From assembly GCA_018266435.1 (NCBI GenBank), contig JAFEAL010000018.1, positions 47,246 to 111,245 on the forward strand: DNA of 64,000 nt, in the 5' to 3' direction. This stretch comes from Bacteroidota bacterium (lineage in GTDB: Bacteria; Bacteroidota; Bacteroidia; Cytophagales; Cyclobacteriaceae). Under the pieces are notes generated by a model. That model was not told the origin of the DNA. It saw only the letters and a list, made by a program, of their open reading frames with translations, and searched no databases. Of this stretch, positions 9,094-18,186 are shown in pieces. Each line of letters starts with the position of its first letter. The stretch's first letter is position 1. Made by a program: the position numbers and the translations under genes.

Positions 9094-9671
9094 CCGATTT
9101 TTTTAACTGATCCTTCTTTCAGTAAATATTTTTCTTTGCTTTCCGGGCAAATTGCTTCTCCGCTTTTGTCAAATACTAACTTGTGACCGTACTCGCTCAT
9201 CCATCCGGTTTGTTTTGCCGGGTTACCCATTACCAGTGCATAATCAGGTACGGGTTTGGTTACCACGGCACCTGCTCCTATAAAAGCAAATTGACCAATG
9301 TCATGGCCGCACACAATGGTGGCGTTGGCGCCAATGCTCGCACCTTTTTTTACAAGGGTTTTTTTGTATTCATTTTTTCTGATGATCGCGCTCCGCGGGT
9401 TGATCACGTTGGTAAACACCATTGAAGGCCCGAGAAATACATCGTCTTCACAGATCACGCCCGTATAGATCGATACATTGTTTTGCACTTTTACATTGTT
9501 GCCCAACACTACTTCGGGCAACACCACCACGTTCTGTCCAATGTTGCAGTATTTACCAATTTTACAGCCGGGCATGATGTGGCTGAAGTGCCAGATTTTT
9601 GTGCCCTCACCAATTTCACAACCTTCGTCAATGACAGCCGTGGGGTGAGCGGAATAATTTTTTTCAGCCAT
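9090..9671 (-). CDS. wbpD: UDP-3-amino-GlcNAcA N-acetyltransferase, WbpD/WlbB type
   Basis: This left-handed beta-helix acetyltransferase places the 3-N-acetyl group to make UDP-2,3-diacetamido-2,3-dideoxyglucuronic acid. The ATG at 9671 gives [15 protein letters not shown], the standard family start, and 193 residues; an ATG further upstream at 9710 would extend deep into the aminotransferase gene. Hexapeptide repeats (for example [13 protein letters not shown]) run through the protein, with FTNVINPRS and [17 protein letters not shown]. The C-terminal [14 protein letters not shown] is characteristic. It overlaps wbpE by 8 bp and wbpB by 4 bp. Confidence 0.92.
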   Translation of the reverse strand: MAEKNYSAHPTAVIDEGCEIGEGTKIWHFSHIMPGCKIGKYCNIGQNVVVLPEVVLGNNVKVQNNVSIYTGVICEDDVFLGPSMVFTNVINPRSAIIRKNEYKKTLVKKGASIGANATIVCGHDIGQFAFIGAGAVVTKPVPDYALVMGNPAKQTGWMSEYGHKLVFDKSGEAICPESKEKYLLKEGSVKKIG

Positions 9672-10788
9672 GATAGCTTTTAATCGAATCGCAAATGTAC
9701 GACAATTCATCGTTCGTCATCTCGGTATGGATAGGCAATGAAATCACGGTTTTTGATAATTTTTCCGTAACCGGAAACGATCCTTCGCCTGTGCCTGTCT
9801 GCCGGTAAGCCTTTTGCAAATGAAGCGGCACCGGATAATAAATCATGGTGGGAATGCCTTTGTCTTCCAGGTATTTTTTAAAATGATCACGGTCAATACC
9901 AACCGTTTTCAGTGTGTATTGATGGAACACATGCGTAGAGTAGCTGGCACGATGAGGGATTTTCAAAAAAGAAATTTTGCTTAACTGTGAATCATAAAAA
10001 TCTGCCACTTTGTTTCTACGAAGGGTGTAGTCGTCCAGGTATTTCAGTTTTACGTTGAGGATGGCCGCCTGAAGTGTGTCTAACCGGCTGTTCACACCGA
10101 TGCTGTCGTGATGGTACTTGATCCGCTGGCCATGGTTACAGATCATCTGAATTTTTTCAGCCAGGATTTTATCGGTTGTAAGAATTGCCCCTCCGTCTCC
10201 ATACGCTCCAAGGTTTTTGGAGGGGAAAAAAGAGGTGCACCCCACATGGCCAATCGTGCCGGCCATTTTCGTTTCACCGGTAGAGAATGTGTATTTCGCA
10301 CCAAGCGCCTGAGCCAAATCTTCTATGACAAAAAGATTGTATTCCTTTGCCAGCCTTAAAAGCGGAGTCATATCTGCACACTGGCCGTAGAGGTGAACCG
10401 GAACAATCGCCTTGGTGCCCGATGTAATTTTATCTTTTATTTGAGAGGCGTCAATATTAAAAGTATTTTCATCTACTTCTACAAAAACGGGTATAAGTCC
10501 AAGCAGGGCTATCACTTCTGCAGTTGCCACGTACGTGTGAACGGGCAGGATTATTTCATCGCCCGGCTTTAAGCCAAGCGCCATCATGGCTACCTGTAAA
10601 GCATCGGTTCCGTTGGCGCACGGAATGATGTGCGCACCGCGATGGTAATCGGATAAATTTTTAGCAAACTCTTTTACTTGTGGGCCTTGAATAAAAGCCG
10701 TTGACATCAATACTTCTTCAATGGCAGTACCGATTTCATTTTTGATTCGCAAGTACTGGCCTTGCAGGTCAACCATTTTAATATCCAT
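9664..10788 (-). CDS. wbpE: DegT/DnrJ/EryC1/StrS aminotransferase, WbpE/WlbC type
   Basis: It is predicted to transaminate UDP-3-keto-GlcNAc-uronic acid to the 3-amino sugar with PLP and glutamate. In this 374-residue protein, the PLP lysine is in [17 protein letters not shown] (about residue 195), with [16 protein letters not shown] and [12 protein letters not shown] as the other family blocks. [12 protein letters not shown] is the conserved region near the active site. It sits between galE (99 bp away) and wbpD (overlapping) and completes the WbpB-WbpE-WbpD set. Confidence 0.92.
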   Translation of the reverse strand: MDIKMVDLQGQYLRIKNEIGTAIEEVLMSTAFIQGPQVKEFAKNLSDYHRGAHIIPCANGTDALQVAMMALGLKPGDEIILPVHTYVATAEVIALLGLIPVFVEVDENTFNIDASQIKDKITSGTKAIVPVHLYGQCADMTPLLRLAKEYNLFVIEDLAQALGAKYTFSTGETKMAGTIGHVGCTSFFPSKNLGAYGDGGAILTTDKILAEKIQMICNHGQRIKYHHDSIGVNSRLDTLQAAILNVKLKYLDDYTLRRNKVADFYDSQLSKISFLKIPHRASYSTHVFHQYTLKTVGIDRDHFKKYLEDKGIPTMIYYPVPLHLQKAYRQTGTGEGSFPVTEKLSKTVISLPIHTEMTNDELSYICDSIKSYHG

Positions 10789-10887
10789 AATCTTTACCGT
10801 GAATTAATTTAGAGATTAACAACCCACAGGTTATTTGTACATTTTATTTTTTCTGTTTTTTGAAGTTGCACAGCGAAGTAAAACGAT

Positions 10888-11901
10888 TTACAAAGTTTTT
10901 TGCCACCGCCACGCGTCTGTCAGGGCATCTTCCAGGCTAAGCTTGGTTTTCCATCCCAAAAGATTGTTGGCTTTGTCAGCATTAGCATACGTTTTTTCTA
11001 CATCGCCCGGCCTGCGCGAACCTACTTCATAGTTGAGCTTAACGCCTGTCACCTCAATAAATTTTTTCACCAATTGCAAAACCGAAACTCCCTCACCTGT
11101 GCCCAGGTTAAACGCTTCCATGCGCGTGGGCATACCATTGATTTTTTCAAGGGCTTTTACATGGGCTTGCGCTAAATCGACTACATGAATAAAATCGCGA
11201 AGGCAACTTCCATCGGGCGTGCTGTAGTCGCTGCCAAATACTGTCAGCTTGGGCCGCAGACCTGCAGCAGTTTGGGTAACATAAGGCACCAGGTTATCAG
11301 GAACATCGGTGGGCATTTCACCAATCAATGCTGAGGGGTGAGCACCGACCGGGTTGAAATAGCGAAGGGAAATGGCTTTTAAATTTTGATTGGCGGCAAC
11401 GGCATCTTCCAATATCCGTTCACACATTTGTTTGGTAGCACCATAAGGAGATTCTGCGCGTTTAAATGGTGCCTGCTCATCTACCGGTATGTGGTCGGGT
11501 TGACCATATACGGTGCACGATGAAGAAAAAATAAATTCATTTATGTTGTGTTGCTGCATCGCCTGAAGCAAGGTAATCATTGAACCTAAATTGTTATCGT
11601 AATACTTCATCGGGTGAATGACCGACTCTTTCACCGATTTATAGGCTGCAAAATGAATGACACTGTCAAATTTGTTTTTTGAAAATAATGTGTTCAGGAA
11701 AACAGCATCGCGGCAATCACCTTCCAAAAAAACTATTTTTCGGTTTACAATTGTTTCAACGCCTTTCAGTAGTGTACGATCGCTTTTTGAAAAATTATCA
11801 ATCAAAAGTGGCTCAAATCCCTGGTTGATCAATTCAACGGCTGTGTGGGCGCCAATGTATCCGGCACCGCCTGTCAGCATTATTTTTTTTTTCTGTGGCA
11901 T
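10888..11901 (-). CDS. galE: UDP-glucose 4-epimerase
   Basis: GalE interconverts UDP-glucose and UDP-galactose (some members also act on the N-acetyl forms). The 337-residue extended SDR has the NAD motif GGAGYIGAHTAVEL, the catalytic SSSCTVYG and YGATK, and the GalE-specific LRYFNPVGAHPSALIGE. The start overlaps the stop of the nucleotide-sugar dehydrogenase by one base (TAATG type), so the two are coupled. Substrate preference between hexose and HexNAc cannot be read here. Confidence 0.94.
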   Translation of the reverse strand: MPQKKKIMLTGGAGYIGAHTAVELINQGFEPLLIDNFSKSDRTLLKGVETIVNRKIVFLEGDCRDAVFLNTLFSKNKFDSVIHFAAYKSVKESVIHPMKYYDNNLGSMITLLQAMQQHNINEFIFSSSCTVYGQPDHIPVDEQAPFKRAESPYGATKQMCERILEDAVAANQNLKAISLRYFNPVGAHPSALIGEMPTDVPDNLVPYVTQTAAGLRPKLTVFGSDYSTPDGSCLRDFIHVVDLAQAHVKALEKINGMPTRMEAFNLGTGEGVSVLQLVKKFIEVTGVKLNYEVGSRRPGDVEKTYANADKANNLLGWKTKLSLEDALTDAWRWQKTL

Positions 11902-13151
11902 TACAGTCTCGAAGTAATTAACGAACGATCTAAAAATCCTTTTACATCATAAACCACAGCTCGGGGTTCTTTCAGGTTTTTCCAATCCAATGAAGCAAAT
12001 TCTTTATGACTTACGGCCAACACAATGCCGTGATATTTTTTTTCTAACGTTTTGATCAGTGTTAGGTTGTATTCATGCTTAACTTCTTCGGTATCGGCAT
12101 GTGGATCATAAACATCTACCGATGCGCCAAAACCTGAAAGTTCTCTGATTACATTCACTACTTTGCTGTTGCGTATATCGGGGCAATTTTCTTTGAAGGT
12201 TAATCCAAGCACCAAAATTTTCCCTTCGTGAATCGGTAATTTATTTTTTGCCATCAGTTTAATAACTTCGTTGGCAATGTAGACCGACATGTTGTCGTTG
12301 ATGCGCCTGCCCGATAAAATCACTTCGGGGTGGTATCCTAAACTTTCGGCTTTGTAGGTGAGGTAATACGGATCTACCCCGATGCAATGACCGCCTACCA
12401 GCCCGGGCTTGAAGGGCAAAAAATTCCATTTGGTCGATGCCGCCTCCAATACTTCGTGCGTATCAATTCCGATTTTTTGAAAGATGAGTGCCAACTCATT
12501 CACAAAAGCAATATTCAAATCGCGTTGAGAGTTTTCAATCACTTTAGCTGCCTCGGCTACTTTTAATGAAGAAGCCCGATGCGTTCCTGCTGTGATAATT
12601 TTTTTATAGAGCTGATCTACTTTCTCGGCAATTTCAGGCGTGCTGCCGCTGGTAATTTTTTTGATGTTGGGCAGGCGATGTTGTTTATCTCCCGGATTGA
12701 TTCGCTCAGGCGAATAGCCTGCAAAAAAATCACGGTTGAATTTCAGCCCGCTTTCTTTTTCAAGAATCGGAACGCAGACTTCTTCGGTACATCCCGGGTA
12801 AACGGTGGATTCGTAAATGACCACATCGCCTTTTTTCAGCACCGAGCCCACCGTTTTGCTGGCCGACTGAAGTGGTCGCAGATCTGGAACGTGAAATTCA
12901 TCAACCGGGGTGGGAACCGTAACAATGAAATAATTAGCTGATTTCAAATCAGCAGGGGTTGAAGAAAAAGAAAGATGCTGCGCACGTTTCAATTCATCAG
13001 TATCAACTTCCAGTGTGCGGTCAATGAATTTTTTCAATTCTTCGATCCTTGGCTGGCTGATATCAAATCCGATTACCTCCATTGTTTTACCAAACTCCAC
13101 CGCCAACGGCAAACCTACATACCCCAACCCGATGATCCCGATTTTTTCCAT
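11901..13151 (-). CDS. tviB: UDP-N-acetylglucosamine 6-dehydrogenase (TviB/WbpA type)
   Basis: This NAD-dependent four-electron oxidation of UDP-GlcNAc to UDP-GlcNAc-uronic acid is the first step of the WbpB-WbpE-WbpD route. Over its 416 residues the markers are IGLGYVGLPLAVEFG at the N-terminus, VPTPVDEFHVPDL, YESTVYPGCTEEVC (catalytic Cys region is LVGGHCIGVDPYYLT, near residue 265) and GYSPERINPGDK. The C-terminal domain has LGLTFKENCPDIRNSKV. These blocks fit TviB more than UDP-glucose dehydrogenase Ugd. It is 2 bp from the epimerase gene upstream and coupled to galE downstream. Confidence 0.9.
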   Translation of the reverse strand: MEKIGIIGLGYVGLPLAVEFGKTMEVIGFDISQPRIEELKKFIDRTLEVDTDELKRAQHLSFSSTPADLKSANYFIVTVPTPVDEFHVPDLRPLQSASKTVGSVLKKGDVVIYESTVYPGCTEEVCVPILEKESGLKFNRDFFAGYSPERINPGDKQHRLPNIKKITSGSTPEIAEKVDQLYKKIITAGTHRASSLKVAEAAKVIENSQRDLNIAFVNELALIFQKIGIDTHEVLEAASTKWNFLPFKPGLVGGHCIGVDPYYLTYKAESLGYHPEVILSGRRINDNMSVYIANEVIKLMAKNKLPIHEGKILVLGLTFKENCPDIRNSKVVNVIRELSGFGASVDVYDPHADTEEVKHEYNLTLIKTLEKKYHGIVLAVSHKEFASLDWKNLKEPRAVVYDVKGFLDRSLITSRL

Positions 13152-13153
13152 GA

Positions 13154-14176
13154 CTACAAGTTAATTTTATAAAAATCCAAATACCAATCTACAAAGTTAG
13201 CAACACCTTTTTCAATAGGAGTGCCGGGCGCAAAGCCTACATCCTGCATGAGTTCTTCCACATCGGCAAATGAGTTGGGCACATCGCCCTCCTGCATGGG
13301 TTTTAAATTAAGGATTGCTTTCTTATTCAATCTCTTTTCAATCAACTCAATAAAATAAAGCAATTCTACCGGGCTATGATTGCCGATGTTATACAATTTA
13401 TATGGCGCAAAACTACTGGCTGAATCGGGGTGGTTGCCATCCCATGCAAGGTTAGGTTTTGGAGTGTTGGGCAGCACCCGCGCTATTCCTTCCACAATGT
13501 CATCAATGTAGGTAAAATCCCTTTTCATCTTTCCGAAATTGTAAACATCAATCGGTTGGTTTTCCAGAATGGACTTTGTAAAAATAAACAATGCCATATC
13601 AGGCCGGCCAAAGGGACCGTACACATTGAAAAAACGCAACCCGGTTACAGGTAGGTTATATAACACCGCATACGAATGAGCCATCAACTCGTTGGCTTTT
13701 TTAAAAGCCGCATACAGCGAAAGCGGATGATCCACATTTTGTTTTACCGAAAAAGGCATGGACTTGTTTGCTCCGTACACTGAACTGGACGAGGCATACA
13801 CCAAATGGGAAACCCGGTGATGTCGGCATACTTCTAATATATTCAGAAAGCCGTGCACGTTGCTGTCGAGGTAAGCGTGTGGGTTAGTGATGGAATAACG
13901 CACACCGGCTTGAGCCGCCAGGTTTACCACATACTCAAATTTTTGATTATCAAAAATCGCATTCAGTGAACTGATGTCTTTCAGTTCACCTTTTACAAAT
14001 TTAAAGTTAGAGTATGTGTTTAGGATTTTTAAACGTGCTTCTTTAATGGATATGTCATAGTAGTCGTTAACGTTATCGAAACCGAACACCTCGTGCCCTA
14101 AGTCAAGCAAACGCTTTGAAAGATGGAACCCGATAAAGCCGGCCGAGCCGGTGACAAAAACGTTAGATGGTTTCAT
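13154..14176 (-). CDS. UDP-glucuronate 4-epimerase-like SDR (LpsL/CapI family)
   Basis: It is predicted to epimerise C4 of a UDP-uronic acid, such as UDP-GlcA to UDP-GalA. Evidence over 340 residues includes TGSAGFIGFHLSKRLL, DNVNDYYD, LAAQAGVRYSI, SSSSVYGANKSMPF and the catalytic YAAFKKANELMAHSY, in which the YxxxK pair is kept but the usual Thr is Phe. RFFNVYGPFGRPDMAL is diagnostic of the family. Because the local dehydrogenase is of the UDP-GlcNAc type, the substrate could be a UDP-HexNAc-uronate instead. A TATTTTTG element lies 13 bp upstream. Confidence 0.85.
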   Translation of the reverse strand: MKPSNVFVTGSAGFIGFHLSKRLLDLGHEVFGFDNVNDYYDISIKEARLKILNTYSNFKFVKGELKDISSLNAIFDNQKFEYVVNLAAQAGVRYSITNPHAYLDSNVHGFLNILEVCRHHRVSHLVYASSSSVYGANKSMPFSVKQNVDHPLSLYAAFKKANELMAHSYAVLYNLPVTGLRFFNVYGPFGRPDMALFIFTKSILENQPIDVYNFGKMKRDFTYIDDIVEGIARVLPNTPKPNLAWDGNHPDSASSFAPYKLYNIGNHSPVELLYFIELIEKRLNKKAILNLKPMQEGDVPNSFADVEELMQDVGFAPGTPIEKGVANFVDWYLDFYKINL

Positions 14177-14189
14177 GAAAAAAGTTGCG

Positions 14190-14197
14190 CAAAAATA
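14190..14197 (-). promoter_or_regulatory. Candidate Bacteroidetes -7 element (TATTTTTG)
   Basis: On the minus strand this reads TATTTTTG, matching TAnnTTTG, 13 bp before the ATG at 14176. The implied leader is only a few bases. No convincing TTTG -33 box is seen at the usual spacing. It could give the sugar operon its own promoter separate from the GT2 gene. Confidence 0.4.
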
Positions 14198-14233
14198 GCA
14201 ACAACAGGCAACATGTAGTGGATGCGCTCCCCG

Positions 14234-15013
14234 TTATTTATGTGAGGGAGTTTGTGATTCTTTCAATTTTCGGTTGGCCTCATACAATTTGGCATACTTA
14301 TAAAAGGTATGGTTTGACTCGGCCATTGCCACCATCAGGCCTTCGTAGCCGTCAAAAATCCCGCGCTTAATAATGTAGCTTTTAAAAAAAGTAAAACTGG
14401 CCCTGAAAATAATTTTAGTTACCGAGCTTTCCTTCTTACCGGCATTCTCATAGGCAAAAATATCAGAGTAAGCTTGAATTTTCTTTATGATTGCGTTAGA
14501 GTCCTGGTAGGCTTCGTGCAAGATATCTCCTTTTAACAACTCAGCCTTGGTGCCATTGTAAAGAATAACTTTATCGTGAGGGTTGCCTCCGCCCCAAGAT
14601 CCTATCTTTTTGTTCCATAGCCTTATTTTTCTATCGGGGTACCAATTGCCGCGCCTGATCCATTTTCCTCCGTAGGTAGAGAGCCGGCTCATTTGATAGG
14701 CTTCACTCGGCCAGGATTCTTTGACTTGCAAGATGGATTCAACCAATTCGTCTGATAAATATTCGTCTGCATCTAATGAAAGAACCCGGTCGTACGAAGA
14801 TTGTGAGAGTGCAAAATTTTTTTGATCAATATGGTTTTTAAACGGATGTTCAATAAACCGTACATCATTCTGTAAACAGATAGCTTTTGTGGCATCGCGT
14901 GAGTGTGAATCAACCACTACAATTTCATCGGCTATCTTTCGAAGTGATTTGAGGCATCGCTCAATACACTTCTCTTCGTTATACGTAATTACAACAGCAC
15001 TTATCTGATTCAT
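14234..15013 (-). CDS. Family 2 glycosyltransferase, WaaE/KdtX-like
   Basis: This is an inverting GT-A transferase of 259 residues. The N-terminus MNQISAVVITYNEEKCIERC is the GT2 start, followed by IVVVDSHSRDAT and the metal-binding LSLDADEYLS. The pattern, including RLWNKKIGSWGGGNPHDKV and ILHEAYQ, resembles WaaE (LPS core glucosyltransferase) relatives. It probably adds a sugar to an LPS or exopolysaccharide intermediate at the cytoplasmic face of the inner membrane. It heads the minus-strand operon that continues 57 bp later with the uronate epimerase gene. Confidence 0.88.
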   Translation of the reverse strand: MNQISAVVITYNEEKCIERCLKSLRKIADEIVVVDSHSRDATKAICLQNDVRFIEHPFKNHIDQKNFALSQSSYDRVLSLDADEYLSDELVESILQVKESWPSEAYQMSRLSTYGGKWIRRGNWYPDRKIRLWNKKIGSWGGGNPHDKVILYNGTKAELLKGDILHEAYQDSNAIIKKIQAYSDIFAYENAGKKESSVTKIIFRASFTFFKSYIIKRGIFDGYEGLMVAMAESNHTFYKYAKLYEANRKLKESQTPSHK

Positions 15014-15052
15014 AAATCGGTTTTTTTACAGCTAATGCCGCCTATAAGCTTT

Positions 15053-15060
15053 CAAAAATA
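15053..15060 (-). promoter_or_regulatory. Candidate -7 element (TATTTTTG) for the GT2/sugar operon
   Basis: The minus strand reads TATTTTTG, an exact TAnnTTTG match, about 40 bp before the GT2 start at 15013. No clear -33 box was found. Confidence 0.45.
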
Positions 15061-15104
15061 TAAATAATTTTCCAGATAATTTACGTGGATGAAATACACT
15101 AAAA

Positions 15105-15224
15105 GCCATCTCAAAAGCACACTATAATTGCGAACGAAGTGAAGCAATCTCCTGTTTAATGTAAAAATGGGGTTGCTTCGGTCGTTCCTCCCTCGCAATA
15201 TCGTATTTCATATTTTTGAGATGA
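15105..15224. repeat. REP/MITE-like nested palindromic repeat
   Basis: This sequence fills much of the 348-bp gene-free gap at 15014-15361. CATCTCAAAA near 15108-15117 mirrors TTTTTGAGATG at 15214-15224. Inside, ATTGCGAACGAAGTGAAGCAA (about 15127-15147) mirrors TTGCTTCGGTCG...CCTCGCAAT (about 15173-15199). Such GCGA...GAAGCAAT/ATTGCTTC...TCGC repeats occur dispersed in many bacterial genomes. The remainder of the gap holds only a -7-like box at 15053-15060 and A+T-rich sequence. Confidence 0.65.
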
Positions 15225-15361
15225 CCCCGGGTTAACTCATCGTTACTTTGACACATTAAAATCAAAAAAGGTTTAAATCAATTGTTGTCTTTACAAAATA
15301 TTAACATTGTTAAAACGAATTGGTTTAATCTGAAGTATGTATTTGATGCGAGTAAATGAAA

Positions 15362-16741
15362 TCAGTAGGCTTTTTCGTTATCGGCAAGTAAACCCGTAAC
15401 AGTGGCAATAATGATTTTTAAATCGAAAATAAAGGACCAGTTTTCAATATAAAACACATCTAAACGAAACCGGCCCTTCATATCCTGAAGCCGTTGTGTT
15501 TCGCCCCGGTAGCCCCTCACTTGTGCCAGACCGGTGATGCCCGGCTTAACCGAGTGGCGCGCCATGAATTTGGCAATCCGGTCAAGAAATTTTTCGTTGA
15601 GCAAAATCGGATGCGGCCTGGGCCCAACGATGGACATATCGCCCAGCAACACATTGAAAAATTGAGGCAACTCATCCAAGCTGGTCTTGCGCAAAAAAGA
15701 GCCCACGCGTGTTATACGAGGATCGCTGCGGGTAGCCTGAAGCGAATCAGCCTGATCATTTACCACCATGGTTCTGAACTTAAAACAGTTAAAGCGAGTA
15801 TTATTTTTTCCTGCCCGTATCTGCCTGAAAAAAACAGGGCCTTTTGAATCGAGTTTAATAGCCAGGGCTATGAGGGCAAACAACCACCACCCAACAGTAA
15901 TAAAAAACAAGGCAGCAAAAACCACATCAAACAAGCGCTTGAGTAGTTGGTTTCGCTTGTCATCCAGCGGCAAAGCTATCACATTCAAAATGGGCAGGTT
16001 ATCATAGTGTTCCAGTTCTACCCCTTTTAGTGAAAAGGCCCTGAACTCATTCAGTACTTTTACTTTAATGAATTTGTCTTCGCACCAGGCAATCACGTCT
16101 TTTACTTGTATGTAAGAAACATACGGAACACAGCAATACACTTCGTCAATTTTGTTTTCGGTTACATGTTGATAAAAATCAGAAATGCTGCCCAGTTTTT
16201 TTTCGGGCTTTCCCTGAACATCAAAAAAACCGGAAACCCGGTATCCGTATTCCGGGTGGCGCATAAAAAAACGTTGGAGTTGAATGGCCAGTGTTCCGTA
16301 GCCGAGTACGGCCACATGTTGAATGTCTTTACCCCGCTGCCGGTACAGGCGCAGCCAGACGATAAAAATCAAGCGCCACACTAGGGCCACCATCAAAAAT
16401 GTAAAATACACCACCGCCAAACTCCAGGGGTGCACTTGTTTTATTTCCAGCACCAACAGCAACGCGGCAGTAATTAAAAAATGCTGAAACACGGCAAACG
16501 TTATTTCTGATACTACCCGACCGGTTTTGGCCATGCGGATAATTTTATACGGATTGGTGTAGAACAACACCATCAACCAAGACACATTGGCAAACCCTAA
16601 AAATAAAAACCAAGAAAGTTCTGCCGGGTGAATGACCAGGTGCCCTGTCATGTACAAGCCCAGAAAAAGCGCATTCAAAAAAAAGAGGTCGCCCAGAAAA
16701 ACGATCAACTTTATGGTACGCGGAAAAACACGTTCTTGCAT
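15362..16741 (-). CDS. Undecaprenyl-phosphate sugar phosphotransferase (WcaJ family)
   Basis: It is predicted to start repeat-unit synthesis by moving a sugar-1-phosphate (often glucose or galactose) onto undecaprenyl phosphate at the inner membrane. The 459-residue protein has about four N-terminal membrane segments and a CoA-binding-like domain (VAVLGYGTLAIQLQRF). One more segment precedes the bacterial sugar transferase domain, with FFRQIRAGKNNTRFNCFKFRTM split around residues 325-347. RVGSFLRKTSLDELPQFFNVL and VRGYRGETQ then follow as conserved blocks. It lies alone between the repeat element and a divergent polymerase gene. Confidence 0.93.
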   Translation of the reverse strand: MQERVFPRTIKLIVFLGDLFFLNALFLGLYMTGHLVIHPAELSWFLFLGFANVSWLMVLFYTNPYKIIRMAKTGRVVSEITFAVFQHFLITAALLLVLEIKQVHPWSLAVVYFTFLMVALVWRLIFIVWLRLYRQRGKDIQHVAVLGYGTLAIQLQRFFMRHPEYGYRVSGFFDVQGKPEKKLGSISDFYQHVTENKIDEVYCCVPYVSYIQVKDVIAWCEDKFIKVKVLNEFRAFSLKGVELEHYDNLPILNVIALPLDDKRNQLLKRLFDVVFAALFFITVGWWLFALIALAIKLDSKGPVFFRQIRAGKNNTRFNCFKFRTMVVNDQADSLQATRSDPRITRVGSFLRKTSLDELPQFFNVLLGDMSIVGPRPHPILLNEKFLDRIAKFMARHSVKPGITGLAQVRGYRGETQRLQDMKGRFRLDVFYIENWSFIFDLKIIIATVTGLLADNEKAY

Positions 16742-16989
16742 GACGCGAATTTAGCGCAATTTTTTTGCGTGTGCTGTCGGGTTAATTTATCCACCATATA
16801 ATGTGAGCTTTAACGCACACCCGCAAAGCCGGCTTCTCGGGTATTGTAGTTGTTGTACTCACCCGGTGAATAGTTTTTTTGTAGAGAAAAGGTATTGTCC
16901 CTAATCACACACTGCCTTTACTCACCAGAGACGATGATTGCTCCTGAAAAGAGCGAAGTCAAAATTTTATAAAAAGAGGGTTCAGTAAA

Positions 16990-16997
16990 TATCTTTA
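16990..16997 (+). promoter_or_regulatory. Candidate -7 element (TATCTTTA) for the Wzy-like gene
   Basis: TATCTTTA differs from TAnnTTTG only in the last base and ends 10 bp before the GTG at 17008. It suggests a very short leader. No good -33 box was identified. Confidence 0.3.
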
Positions 16998-17007
16998 GAT
17001 TTAGCCC

Positions 17008-18186
17008 GTGAAAATCAAAATAAGTTCTCTGGTTCTTCTGATCGTTACGCTCTACGGGGTTAACTATTTCATTTTTGAACGGATCTTTTTTTTCAATGAA
17101 GTTCTGAGCCTGATCGGGTTCATTTTCTTTATCAAGTATTCGTTTACTCAGCGGGGAATATTTCTCATTCCGCGCAGTGGTGTTTATCGCGATGTGTTGG
17201 CCTTGATTTTTTTGGGATTAGTCTATGCCGCTATCAGCATCCCACTCAAAACCAATTGGTACTACTACTTCAGAGGTTTGAGCATTGTTTACTCGATGTT
17301 CAGTTTCTTTATCGGTTATCAGTTGTACGAAAATCAATTTTCTTTTTTTAACAAAATCAGAAAAACTATTTACGGCTATGCCCTGCTTGCTTTTGGGCTG
17401 CGGTGGGGGGGGCTCATCGACCGGAATGCTTACTCATTTTGGTTTGCCTTACTTCAAAAAAACTGGAGGCTGGCGGGCTTGTTTATATTTACACTGATCA
17501 TGGCATTTTATTTTCTTTCATTTACTTCGGCCACAGTCGTTTTAGTTTTAGCCGTTATCGTTGCTGCATTGATCATCCGCAGTTATGCGTATTTCAAACT
17601 ATTTGCCTTGACATTTTTCTTAGGTTTTGTATTGCTCTTTGCTGCCGCTGTACCTTATTTAAAATATTATAAAACTAACACCACTCTTTTTTTTGGTGAC
17701 GTGGTATCGGTGTACAACAAGCACCCTTATTTTAACCTGGACCATAACACCAGTTGGCGATTTATTTTTTGGTACCGCACCGTGGTGGAGCCGTTTCCGC
17801 AAAACCTGGCGGGCATAGGCCTGGGCACGCCACTCTTGCCTTACTTGCCCAACCAAACCACGACTGATTTGAATTATCCCGATGAGTACATCGCACACGT
17901 CATTGGCACGCACAATACATTCATTACCCTCTTCGTTCGCTTCGGCATTGCTTCCACGCTACTATTTGCTTTGATTTATCGCAGTGTTTTTAGAGAGTTT
18001 TTCATTTATAAAAAATATTACCGCAGCCACAAAAATGATTTCAGTTTATTCATGGCATTTTTTGCTTTAACCGGTGTGGGTCTTTTTAATCTATTGCTCG
18101 AAACACCTACCTTGGCATCGCTTTATTGGGTTTCGCTGGGCTTTGTAGCTCAAGCGATTTATATCAGAAAAAATCAGAACGCATGA
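17008..18186 (+). CDS. O-antigen polymerase/ligase-like membrane protein
   Basis: This 392-residue polytopic protein has roughly ten hydrophobic helices and a larger hydrophilic loop at about residues 220-310, as in Wzy polymerases and WaaL ligases. That loop holds HNTSWRFIFWYRTVVEPF and GTHNTFITLFVRFGI, the latter resembling the Wzy_C-type segment with a conserved His. It is likely to polymerise or ligate undecaprenyl-linked glycan on the periplasmic face. The start is GTG. The stop overlaps the next gene by 4 bp (ATGA), so the two are cotranscribed. Confidence 0.75.
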   Translation: MKIKISSLVLLIVTLYGVNYFIFERIFFFNEVLSLIGFIFFIKYSFTQRGIFLIPRSGVYRDVLALIFLGLVYAAISIPLKTNWYYYFRGLSIVYSMFSFFIGYQLYENQFSFFNKIRKTIYGYALLAFGLRWGGLIDRNAYSFWFALLQKNWRLAGLFIFTLIMAFYFLSFTSATVVLVLAVIVAALIIRSYAYFKLFALTFFLGFVLLFAAAVPYLKYYKTNTTLFFGDVVSVYNKHPYFNLDHNTSWRFIFWYRTVVEPFPQNLAGIGLGTPLLPYLPNQTTTDLNYPDEYIAHVIGTHNTFITLFVRFGIASTLLFALIYRSVFREFFIYKKYYRSHKNDFSLFMAFFALTGVGLFNLLLETPTLASLYWVSLGFVAQAIYIRKNQNA

